Positions 11,455 to 24,300 of a stretch of 64,000 bases of DNA are shown here, in pieces. The stretch is from the NCBI GenBank assembly GCA_028564705.1, contig JAPXFQ010002904.1, positions 2,634,540-2,698,539 of the forward strand. Reading direction: 5' to 3'. Positions within the stretch are counted from its first letter, which is position 1. Every line of letters begins with the position of its first letter. A model generated the notes under the pieces. That model made no database searches. It worked only from the letters and a program-made list of their open reading frames with translations, and was not told where the DNA came from. The translations under genes were made by a program, and so were the position numbers. The DNA comes from Apricaphanius iberus. Taxonomy: Eukaryota > Chordata > Actinopteri > Cyprinodontiformes > Aphaniidae.

Positions 11455-14400
11455 CTGTGAGGAGCAGGAATCAGGGAGAACACATACGGATGTCATTTGT
11501 AATCAAAGCAGGAAACAGGCCTTTGAATTTATCTTGGAGGATGCACACGACAACTTTGACAGTGTGTGTGTGTGTGTGGCATTTTGGGGGGCTTCTCCTA
11601 TATCTCAACCTACTGACGGAAGACAAGAGTGACGGCGAAATCGCATACGGCACGCCATCCTTCAAGTTGGGTTCATCCGGGAAGTGTGTGCACAGTGACA
11701 CTGGCATTAAATATGTGATGTTGGAGCAGCTGGCACAGTTTTGTTTTTGTTTTACTGCTCACAAGTCGTTTACTGTCATCATCTTAAACACAGTCAAACA
11801 GAGTCAGGAAGTGGGATTTAAAATTTTTCACCAAGGTACTTGGGAGCAGATATTATTTTGCTAAGCCGCCAACATGTTAACGGCTTGCTTTCCCTGGCCC
11901 TGTCAGCCCTGTCTGTGTTGCCCTTGGGTGGGCTTAGTGCTTTTCTGCTTGAAGTTGTGACATACACACTGATGTATGTTAATGAGATCCACAGTTGGAA
12001 TAAGCAACCTCTCTCTTTCTTTAACACCCCTCCCTCATTCTACCTTTTCCCATTTCATCTTTTTTTGCCCTCTGTCTCTCTCCTCATGCAGTATACTCAG
12101 CCCAGGAAGTAGTAAATGGGCAGCGTCCTATAAAAGCTCCCTCCTTTTTCATAGGGCAATTTTTGCCAAAGCAAGCTTGGATTCCAGAGTGATGATCACA
12201 ATAAAAAGGTAGAAAGGAGTAAGACGAGAGAAAAAAAATCTGGAGATATATAAACCACAATGTTCTCTAGTGTCTCCCCACAATAAATTTAATGCAATAC
12301 CTTAAGAGTGGATTCAGTATATAGTTGGATTCCTGCCCTGTGGGCAAAGGGTTTGCCTGGAGAAAATTCATTTTAATTAGGCCTGCACTGCAGGTTGAAG
12401 GGCTGAAATCTGATCCCTAGTACTCCCAGGCTGGGGCAGGTTGGAGATCATTCCACTTAATCATTAGACAACTGGGTTCCACACCGCGACATTTGACAGA
12501 GTTAGTCAGGCCTTAAAGATGGGGAACGGTGCAGTGGAAAAAACTAGTTAGGCTATGGAGAAATAAAAAAATCATATAAACAAACTCATTTATTTATCGG
12601 GACATTGCTGATTAATGGTCTTCTAAGGAGCCTCTGGTAGATCGGCTAAAAGAGGTTAGAAACAATCAAGACTAGACACGGAAGAGGGAGCCGGGAGAGG
12701 AAAATGTGAATGTGAAAGAGAGAGGGAAAGGCAGGTTTGATGTTGTTCACAGACTTCTAACTACCCTAACAATAACATGGCAACAACAAAAGGCCGCTGC
12801 TAAAGCACAATGGCAGGGGCAGACAGACAGGCTGCAACGCCGGATCAGCACACGCGGTAATTTCACAATTACCACTTCAAAGTATAGCAGGTAACAGGAA
12901 GGCTTTGATTAATTTAGTTTAAGTCTTCAGTTGAACAGGAAGAAGCGGGTTGGGAATGGTTTGGTGAAAAAAAGAGAAAAGAAACAAAAGAAAAAAGAAA
13001 GGCCTGGCTGGCATTGCTGATTTCACAGAATTTGAGCTGCTCTGGCTTGTCAAGCAGATCAAAACTGGCTTTGAAGGATGAAAAATACCTGTTAGTATGA
13101 AATTTATTTTGACAAATCTTAGATAATAAGCCAGGGAGGTGCACGTCATGGTGGACAGAGGGGCAAGAAAATGAAGAAAATTGGTATAAGAAGAAAGGGG
13201 AAACGCAGCAAATCTTAAAGGGTCAAACAGATCGCCTTAAATTATGTTACCTTGGACTGGAAGCCACCTTCTGCTTTCTCCCGACATGGATCAGTCTTTT
13301 CTACTGTGCTTCCTAAAAAGAGTTCCGGGAAGTCATTCTTCCCTGCATTTCAAAACAGAAAGTAGTGTTCATTACATCTGCTAAAAGGAAGCTAAGATGA
13401 AAAGGTTTGTTCAATATAAGTTAGTACAAGTTATGCTCCAAATTATATATATATTACTTAACAAAAGTTGCCAGAAATATAATGAGGAAAAACAGTGTCT
13501 GGTTAAAAATGCAGTTTTTTAAAAGTTAGCAAATATATTTCATTCAGATCATCTTTATTTAACAAGCAAGTCTTTTCATTAAAAATATGAAATATGTTAA
13601 AAAAAATCTTTTGAATTTTAAAAATGCAAAAACATTTAATGTATTTTTTTATTTGATCAAAATGGCATCTTTTATAAATTAATTCCCCAAGTCAACGTTA
13701 AAGTGATTTAAAATGCTTTAAAATATACAATTAGAAATTATGAAAAATCCCAAAAGAAATTAACAGCGTTGCTGGACCTATATCTTTTCTCCTTTTCTTT
13801 GCAAAGTTGAATTTGCTGCGTTTCTTCATCTTCAAATTTTTCCGTTTTTTTCTATATCTTTCTCATTTTTTTCATACTGTAATTTAAACGGTAAGCCACC
13901 AGATGTGTGTCTCATGCTTGAAGAGTCGTGGATCTGCATTATTTAGCATATTAACATTCACAGAATTTCAAAAAGGGGTTCCTGTTTTGCCTAGGGGTTG
14001 TAATTAAGTAAACCTTGGCTTGATACGTATAAAAATCTCACTTTGTGAAACTTACCCCCCTCATGAAACCAATCACATCTATATAATACATAGGGAAAAT
14101 TTCAGGAAGATATAATTTCTTGTCTTGCCACAGGATTAAATATATCAGTAATAATGACTGAAACATAAACTATCTTTCTGACAGCTAAAATGTAGTACAC
14201 GTGAATTGCAAAAAAAGTCACTTAAAAGTCACATATCACAGAAATATAATTTTTATTTTATTTTGTAAGGTAATGTTTTTATTCTTTGCCTATCTACTCT
14301 ATTTTAACATTTTCCACAGAACATCATAGCTGTGCCGGCATAATGATAAATATTTTTTAATGTTAGAACTTTGATAAATTTTTAAAGATCAATTAAAAAA

Positions 14401-17400
14401 GTTAAAGGAACCTGAAAATGACAACACTTATTTTAATTTTTTTACTGAATTAGACATTTGGTGTCATTAAACATTAATACTGAATTTTTTGTTTTTGTTT
14501 AGTAATATTAAATACATTTTGTTCAGCTAATTTATACCTAATTACAGAAGACCTTTGCGTGAGTGCACACACTCGTACACACACAAAATGGCAGTCACCA
14601 TTAGCAACATCAACAAACATGTATACTTCATCGACTCTGACCCCCACGGATTTGAATGCTGTCTAAAGTCACGCAACCGAACGCACACTCTCATTACACC
14701 GGGGTCCCGCTTGTTAATGGTCAGATGCTTTGGAACCGAAACCAGTCCGGAGGCAGCATCGACTGCTTTGAGAGCTAAGGGCTACGTCCATGAACTCGGA
14801 GCGCTGGAGTTGCAACAACTCCAGCCTCTCTTGGCACCCAAGGCCAACAACAAACTCCTTGTTCTCCCCAAGTGCTCTGAGCTATGTTAAGAGTGGTACA
14901 CAAACTCATCCAATACACATACACACACACAAACACACACACAAAAAACTTACATTGCTTCGATGCACCCACACACTAAAAGGGAAAGATATCAATGTAG
15001 ACACTTGCATATATGCACAAACATTTTCGAGGGTAGAAATATAAGAGTGTACAACTTAGAAGCAAAGTCAGGTTGAGTGAAGAAAAAGCCTGAAGCCTAC
15101 ACAACTGTTGAGACCCCCTTACTGTGTTAATGGTGAGATAGAACTAGGGTGAGATGCCAGTTGTTGCTCACCTTGGTCCATAATTGTATTATGAATGGAC
15201 AAGATATTCTATAGAAACAAAGGTTATCAACTTGCAGATTACCCCTGAGTCCATAGCAGGTTATTGTTCTACGATTGCTGAAATATGGTAAGGGTTTGGT
15301 TTGGCTTTAAGCGAGAGTGCATGTAATTTTAAGCTACTGTATTCTAATTACAGCAACAGATACTAACCGAACACTTGAGCTTTTGCAGTGCATTGAAAAA
15401 GGGCTTTAACCCTTTCATATGCTGTCACTTCAGAAAAACATACAAATTAGGTTATAATTGTGAAGTGGAATAAAACATGTTTTTTTTTATAAACTTTACA
15501 CAAAAAGCTTTATAAAATAGTCTGATGAATGTTGCATTGCTCCTCTAATATTTTGCAGACGTTATTCTGCAATAATATTTGCACATGGGTTAGGGTATAA
15601 TTCTATCAACTTTACACATCAAAGGACTACTTTTTGCTTATATCTCTTTGTGACATACCTTAGTCAGACCGGATTGGAAGCAACTGAGGAAGAAAAGCAT
15701 CTCTACAGCATGATGAGGCTATCACCATGTTTTGTCTCAGGGATGATGGGTTTATGGTGATGTGATATAAATATAGTCTCATCCGATCAGAGAACCTTTA
15801 TTCACATGTTTGCGATCCTCCTACATGGCTTTTGGCAATCATTAAACTGCACTAATTAGGGGATTCTGTTTAAGGTGGCTTTCGTTTTGCTACTTTTTTT
15901 ATAACCTAATCAAACTCTAAACTTCTCCAGAACTTTATCACTAATTTATCTGGTATGTCCCTGAATCTTCATGGCCCTGCTTTTTCAACAGTGGTATCTA
16001 ATTAAACTCTGAGGCCTGCTCAGAACAGCAATACACTTCACTATCTCGGTGACCTCAAACGGCAACTATATGGACTGGTCTTTTACAGGTGTATCAGAGC
16101 AAAGGGAATTGCACACCACAATTGTGATATGTTTAGTTGTAAATGATAATAAGCAAAACATTTGTGTTTTTCTTTCCCCTTAGCAAATGTATGTGCAGAT
16201 CTGGGTAAGTTTGTCTTAGTCTATTGCATTAAATCCCAATAAAATAAACTCAAGTGTGTGGCTGCGATGTGACAAAAAGCAAAAAAAGCTTATAGCAGTA
16301 GCCATCATACTTACCTATTTCCCATGAAAAGTATTTCAGGTTGCTTTGCATATGATGGAATAAGGTTTTAAAATGTTTAATTTAAATGTGATAATCTTAT
16401 GAAAGGCTTCTAGAAATAGCTTATGCATCATTTTAAAGACTGTATTTGCCCCAAACACATAGAGAAAAACTGACTGATAGTGTTGTGACTAGGGATTCAT
16501 GGTATATTAGCATCAAATGATCAAATTGCAATCAGTTGATATCAGTCATTTTTTAAAACATTTTCCATCGAACAGATGGAACCTGTTCAAAACCGGGCTG
16601 ATATTAACGACTGATGACGCACAGGATTTGTTGTGTTTACCTGAAGCAGAAAAGCAACATAAGTGGTTTGCTCAATTTTTTTATAATGCTGAAAGTATTA
16701 AGAAATCATGAGTATCACATTATTATTGATATCAGATATTCATATTTGCTCAGATATTCATATTTCGGTTTATCCCCAGTTTTGATATGAAAATAAGATT
16801 TGAAAGTTTAATAATTGGGAGTAAAGGGGAGAGAAATCTGAAAGGGGAGTGCATCAAATAAAATATTAGATGAGGATCCCTGATATCATCTTGAGTGTTG
16901 AGGGGTTTGGATGTTAAGAAAAATGCAACAAAGAGTCATCAGTATGCTCATAATGAGCCACTACGGGAATCATGAAATTAGACACTGATCTAATTTGTCA
17001 CTTGGGTTAAAAAAAAAAAAAAATAGTGTAACTGGATCATTCTGTTGATGTGAAAGGTCACTTAACCCACTATGCCTCCAGCTAATCACCAAAATACTAA
17101 ATTAACTTCATTATGCTTTGGCAAGTCATCTGAGGTAAATCAGATTATCATCATGGAATTGCAAGTTCTTCTGAAAAACAAAAAGATTATTTCACATACA
17201 ACAGCAGTTGAGGTAATCCTTTGATTCTCCAATCACAACTTGTCAAAGGTATTATTCTAGTTTGGGATGTTTTGTTTGGTTCTGTTGATACATGACAAAT
17301 ATTTTTTAAAAGGAATTAATTAACTTAAAGCCACAGAATTTCCAACCTAATGTTTCACATCCATGCCTTGAGTACATTATAAAGGATAAGATGTCTCTAT

Positions 17401-18333
17401 GTATTTCTTGTCCTGACTCTGAGACAAATAGGTATAAAGGAAAATCCAGGCATTACATGCACTGAGAAAGTGATCCCACTACAGCACACATCAGCATCAG
17501 AAATAGAAAACTATGGAATAGAAAGGAAACATCTGAAAACCCCCCGATTTGACTAAGAACTTTGGGAGCTGGGGGTAATTCGTTTTTTTCTTTTTCTTGA
17601 CTGAATTGGATTTCCATTTTTGGCTAGGTTAAAGTTGTCCATCCAATCGCCCTGCTAAGCTTTGACATATCGCCCCATATGAATGCCATAATTCACTCCA
17701 GAGGTAATGCAACCTGAACTGATCTGTATGCAAATGAGGTCCAAACGTCAGATTGGCTTAGAGAGCGGCACATATGAGGTGTTGTGCCGGACACCTTTTG
17801 ATCCATTATTTGACTTGCTGGATCGGGTTCACTTCTCAAGCAACTTCTTCACCTGACTGTGAGAAGGTGTATATGTGTGATTCTTTGCATGCCTGTGCAT
17901 GCAAGAGCTTGCAGTCTTCTGCAGTGAACAGATCTGCAGAATTTTGCTTTATGTGGTTGAACATAAATCTCCACATAGTAAGTGCATTTCTCGCTCTCTT
18001 TCTCTCTCTTTGGAAATGTAGTCAGTTCGTTGGGGACACTTCCCTTGTGGGTGTTAGGATCTCTGTGGGGGGTCACAGGTCATCTAGCGGAGGAAGCGAC
18101 AAGCTGTGAAATGTAAAAGACCAATTTCTTCCACATGTTTCAATGCTGGGAGAACACTGCCAAGCTGTCAGCCGGAATCACGTTTAAAATGGGCCAGGGT
18201 GCTACCCAGCAGACCTGTCACAACTCATTTGTAATTAAAAAGCCTGTGTGATGTTTAAAGCAGAGCACCCCAGAAACTTTTGAGAAGTGTTAAATAAAGA
18301 TGAGCTGTACGTGCACAAAGAAAGAAAGAAAAA

Positions 18334-18380
<47 letters not shown>

Positions 18381-21300
18381 GTGAATGACATTGTATAGCA
18401 CACCTTAGCTGTTTTCCATAGTGAAAAGCTTTACAGTATATGCCATGTCTTTTCAAAATAACATTTAAAATGTTCATTACTACTATTGTGCTTTTTATTG
18501 CTTAATCATAAACTTCTTCCTATTTTTCCTACATGGGAGGACAAAATATGCAAAGTAAATCTTTGGACATTATTCAAATTGCAATAATCTATTTATTGCT
18601 ATTATAATCTTTCTTTTAAGTATTAAATTAGTGTATATTATACTCAGAAATATTAACTAAGAGTAAAACTAAATAAAATGCATGCAAATTGTTAAAGAGT
18701 TTAATTTGTTTAAATTGTGAGAGTGTGATTTTTCTGTAATAGACCACAACTGACCTATTTTATCATGTTGTCCCATTTCTGGATAAATCTCTTGATCTAA
18801 TTGAATATTTTTTCAGTAACAACTACTTTGAGTTATTTACCCAGTGCTTTCTATGACAGTGTACTAAGGATTTGCTTACAGGTATAAAATGCAATAATAC
18901 TTGTCTGAATACGTCACAGTTATCACTGAAAATATTGGGCATACAGCCTAAATATTTCCCTAAAAAGCTCATAGCTTATCTGACAGGTTTTGTCACATTA
19001 TCTAATAAAGAAAGCATAATTTGTTCATGCAAGTTCTCCTATGCTTTATTTAACGTTACCCTAAAGCATGTTTACCAAAGCAGAGAGTTTATGTGAGTGA
19101 GCACTGCCATTCTTCTTCTCCCCCAGCTCAAGACATTAGACTGACATTTTCTCCCCACTGTGGCATAGTTGAGTTTTTTTTAGCTTTAGTCTCCTACCTT
19201 GCAGAGATGAAGAAGAGCAAGCAGAATCAGCTGACAGGTGGAGAGGTGAACCCTGGTGCGAGTTTACGAGGGTGGACTCTCCTGCTTTGCAGCTGGGGCC
19301 CATATACAGATGCTGCTGGGACTGAAGAAGAAGGGGACGAGGACAGATCTGAGACTGGGATGTGGGCTGGAGGGGCAGCTGGGTAAGGGACAGATCATGA
19401 TGATCCTCAGGTTTGGTTAAGATTTTCGGGTTAGAGATGGATACTGACGGTGCAACAAAAAGGTCTTTCCCTCGAAATATTCTAGGTGGAATTTTCTTCA
19501 CCTTAAACGCACAAAAAATGACAAAAAGCTCAGATTTTTATAATTCTATATGTTCATTGGGCATGAATATATTTTACTGCTTCTTTACCAAATTTCACTA
19601 TACTTTATAATCAATTTATGCTTATTGCCAGTGTTTTTGCAGCATATCATATAGCTATTCAGTTAAATCTGAAAACAAACAAAAATATTTTTTTTGGTTT
19701 CCTGCATTAGCAAAGACAAGCAAAAAATATCCTCCAGGAATCAAAGCAACAGTAGACCACAGTAATGATAGAATAATACAAACAGCATGTCACAGTCAGA
19801 GGGATAAAGATGCAAACACAGAAGAGGGAGAGCATTGTTCTGGTTTTTTAATTTGATTAAGATGTTTACTAATCTAATCAATGCATCAGCTCAATGCATC
19901 CAGAATTATTGGGTAAAGATGTGGATTTTGTTTTCTGTCTGGGGACAATTTCCAATTTATCCGCAAATGCTTTTTTTCATAGGAAACATCCAAATGTCCA
20001 ACGCCGCTGGACTTTCCATAACAGCCTAAATAATGAAACAGGGGTTGTATTTTTAAACTTCATGCACATGAATCCCCACAGCCCAATGGAATAATAAAAG
20101 AGTTAAATACAATGAACCAACTATACTTTCTTTTAAAGAACCAAATGTATACATGTTTTGAAGCTAGGGATCTGAGCACTCACCTGGAAATAAAGGTTGC
20201 AGAGCCAGTGGTCAAGATCGGAGGAGATGAGAGCCTCAATTTTTTTAAACTGGTCCAGTTGTGGGCCGAGCTCCCCTCGGATCAGTGGAGTTTTGAATCT
20301 AAAGGATAACACATCATTATTGGCAACTAAAATCCTTGATGGTTCAAGTAGACTGAAGCAAACAATAAAATACGTAAAGCTACAGATGTTTTTGTTTTAA
20401 AAAAACACATGGATGTGCTGTTCTCAAGTAAATGTGATGTACAGTCTTTTTCTAGTGCTAACTTAACCAATTCCATTCCAAAATGTTAGCTAGAAGGTAA
20501 TTACAGTGAACATTTCAGAGTATTTATTGACTCACCTGCCCTGGACCAGACTTAGGCTCAGGCTACATACTGGAAATACTCCCCAGGCCAGTACAGAGCT
20601 GAAATGGCTGCTGTGCCCAGGTAGGCTAATCAATTGGAATAGTAAGACCATGGAGGGGTTGATTTCAGAGGTGGCAGGTAAGCTCTACAGAAACATAATG
20701 ACCCACAAAGAGGCTCTGAGTTAAAATGTACAATTTTACAACCATTTGCTTGAATACAACATATTACATTTTTAGACTAAACAAAAAATGGTGCATAATT
20801 GCAATTAGAACAGGTTACCTGTTTTTCAGTCATTTTATAAATAAATAAATAAAATTGTAGAACAAGTTAGAATTCTACAATCAGTTACTCTGGTTCCTCT
20901 AAATAAAACCTAGTGCAACCAATTGCCTTCACCAAACTAGTAAATGGGGTCCGCCTTGGATGACAGACTGATTGGCTTATTTAGTTCATGTATTATGCTA
21001 AATGCATAGAGTATCCACAGAAAGTAAAGCAAAAACATTTGTACTGAACATAGACTTGGATACACTTTTTAGGTGCCTCATTCAAACTGGAATCTTTGCC
21101 TATCTACTTCTACAAAAGAGGATATTTTGCATAGATACAGTCTGTGTGAAAATAGGAGCTTCAGATTGCCACTGAAGTATAAACTGACAGCTACTGAATT
21201 AGACCTCCAGTAAGCCCACCATAAATCAAATTGCTAATATTACGGGTGTCTTACGTAAAGCAAAAAGTATTGGTGGTTAGCAGTCAATGGCAAATGCATG

Positions 21301-24300
21301 CATGCTTATTTACCCTGAGAAGGGTAGGGGTTTGCTTAAAAAATGAACTGACAGTGAATTGTTCCCTACTTCATCCATCATCGAGTAGGAAATATTTTAT
21401 CCGTTTATTAGTTGTAATGGAAATGCAGGGGACTTGTTTTAACGCATAAATCATATGTATCATGTACCAAATCTGGGACACACCGGTGAAATGATGGGTA
21501 GTGAAGTGTGACTCATGACATAAATTTATGGAACAATATCATGGATTACAGATATTGAGGATATTTATATAATTTATTTACTGCAAGAAATATGACCTCC
21601 ACCAGGGTTATTTTGTCAATTTGTGTGGGTATGTGTGTTTAAAGGGCTTGCTTTTAGAACTCGACAGTTATATGTATTTGTGTATAGGACTTCCTGCTTT
21701 TCTGTAAGGTTTGTGGGAGTGCGATACATACAGAGGTAAAAACATTTAAAGCACAAACTGTAAGTTATTTGTTTGGATTTACTGCAGAACTGTGAATTAA
21801 AAGGAAAATAATGTAATTCATAAAATGATTTCCAAATTTTGGTGTAATCATAGTTGCAAATCTTTAGAATATCAACTTTACCCATCTGGAGGTTACAATT
21901 TCTCCCTATCCTTCTTTGCAAAATAACCCAATTTTTGTCAGATGGGTACATGTCTGTTTTCGCCACTTTACTCATGAATTGTCAAAGAATTCATCAATTT
22001 TCAAACCTTGCTATATATCTGCAATGGGATTTAGGTCTAGAGCTTGACTGGGCCATTCAAATACATTAATATCCATTATATATTGGGCTACATGTTTAGT
22101 GTAGTTTCCTCACTGGAAGTTGAACCTCTGCCACAGTCTCTATGGCAGGATACTGGAGCCAGAATTAGGATCACTTCCCAGCTACAGGAGGATTTATCCT
22201 TTCCCAAGTAGCTGATTGGACTATTGATAGGCCGGCATTGGTAATTGAGAGGCAGTCGCTAGCAACTGAGAGGGAGACAACACACTAGTGTTAGCATTAG
22301 CTAGACTGGGTTGGCAATAGCATTTGATAGTCCAGTAACTACCATTTCTAAGCTAGCCAATGTAGTGAAACAATTATTTGAAGATTAGTTATTTTTGGTG
22401 ATTAGTAATTATTAGTAAAAGCAGCAGGGGAATGTTTCAGAATGCTGGAGAATCATGATGATGAGAATCATGATCAAACGATGATTCAGTTGATGATGGA
22501 GTTTTAACATATTTATTTCAATGGTACAGAGCAAACAGTCTCTCACTCTAACATAGCGTCTCTGCCTCTCAGCTCCATAGTCAAAAAAAGATAACAAGGG
22601 AGTCCTCCAGCTACATCAGTGTAGGTAAAAGGTCAATGATTCATTAACATTCTGGAATGTTCCCCTGCTGCTTTAAGTTATATTACTAATCACTAAAATA
22701 ACTCATCGTCAAATAATTCTTCCACTACACCACCCAATGGATTGTATACTCCCTCTGCTACCCATTAGCATCGATAGGCTAGTGATTAGCATCCCAAGGC
22801 TTTTCACTGGTTCTCTATTTTCTTCTTCTTCTGACTGAATGGCAGTTGCCAAAAAACTTGAGTTTCATTACCACCACTTTCTGGACAGCTATGTGTACCG
22901 CAATAGTTTTAATGCCTTTGTGCTTAAGTAAATAACAGTAACTCCTACAAACCAAAGTATCATATTGTAAATTATACCCTCAATACTCTTGTAAAATCTA
23001 TTTAATTCTCAAGTATTTTCTTCTCTTCTCTGTAAGACAGTTTTTAGCAATCTACATGTGCAAATGCTTCCCCTTGCCCCTGCAAAAAAACAAAAAAACA
23101 AACACTGTGCCCTGTGTGATATTAGGGACCTCATGCTATTGCCAGCCATCTCCTTTCTCTTTTGGACTTTCCCTTCAGGTACCACAGCAAATAATCTGTC
23201 TCCACTTACTCCTATCCTTTACATCCTCTGCCCTCACACCAACTAACTTAATGTCCTCTTTCATCATATCAATAAATCCCCTTTTTGGTCTTCCTCTCTG
23301 CCTCTTCCCTGGTGGCTCCACCCTCAGCATCTTTTTACTATTATAAGTGTCATCTCTCCTCTGAAAATGTCCAAACCATCTCAGTTTCACAGCCTCCACC
23401 CTCAGCCTCCCTGACTTTATCCCCAAAACATCTTACCTGAGCTTTCCCTCTGAAGTACTTATTCCTGATCCTATCCATTATCGCCACTCTCAGAGAGAAT
23501 CTCATTATCTTGAGTTCTGCAACCTCCAGTTCTACATCCTATCGTTTCCTTATTGGTACTGTATGTAGACCTAACAACATTGCTGGTCTCACAACTGCCT
23601 TGTAAACATTTCCCTTCATTCTTGCTGAAACCCTTTTATCACACATAACAGCTGAAACTCTTCTCCACCCATTCCAACCATCTTGCACACGCTGGCAATG
23701 CTATTGCCAGTTTAACTATTGCAAATACTAGTGAGTTGTCTCCCTCTCAGTTCCTGGCGGCAGCCTCTTAGTTGCCAGTGCCGGTCTCAGTAACCGATGC
23801 AGGCTTATCAATAGTCAGATCAGTTGCTGGCTTCGGAATGCATAAAGCCTCCTGTGGCAGGGAAGTAGTCTTAATTCTGGCCCCAATACTGAGCCATACA
23901 CACTCAAGCTTTTTGCACTTGCTAACACATTTTTCTCAAGAATGCCTTGTATGAATATTTCTCAATCTTCCTTTCAAATTTGACCAGCTTCCATGTGCTC
24001 AGTGAAGAACAGCATCCCCCGCATCATGCTGTGACCACCACATTTCATTGTTGGGTTTTCAACATTGAGCAACGTCTAGCACATGTTTGCTGTGTCTCTT
24101 ACTTGACTTGTGATAAACTTAGAATGAGACTTCATGGCTTTCTTGCAACAACTGTTTATTTTTAGTTATCTGCTCTAAAAGTAAACATTGATTAGTGCAT
24201 GACTTGTAGTTTTTCTGTGGCAATATATCTTCCATCTTAGATGTGGATTTTTGCAGCTTCACCTGATTTACTAAGAAACATTGCCTGTATATTTTTATTA

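Larger units (their letters stand above)
22141..23898. mobile_element. DNA transposon with about 160-bp terminal inverted repeats, inserted in Tc1
   Basis: The left end (22141-22300) and the reverse complement of the right end (23715-23898) share tatggc, gagccagaatta-like, gactattgata and gagagggagacaac blocks in the same order, diverged. The insertion splits a Tc1 copy. The flanks cagtctc and cacactc may be a decayed target duplication. The family is not identified (hAT-like size is possible). Inside are a hairpin repeat and a LINE fragment. Confidence 0.65.

Noticed and set aside
17774..18109. 111-codon plus-strand gene
   Set aside because: No domain, codon use like intron DNA, Cys/Ser-rich chance frame in a possible non-coding conserved block.
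19198..19400. Alternative frame of exon 12 (APPAHIPVSDLSSSPSSS)
   Set aside because: It looks protein-like, but it meets a stop before any good donor and is out of phase with exon 11.
20535..20640. Shorter version of exon 10 starting after gggcacag
   Set aside because: It needs a phase that exon 9 does not provide; the upstream acceptor tttctgtag gives phase 0 and adds the PSMVLLFQL stretch.
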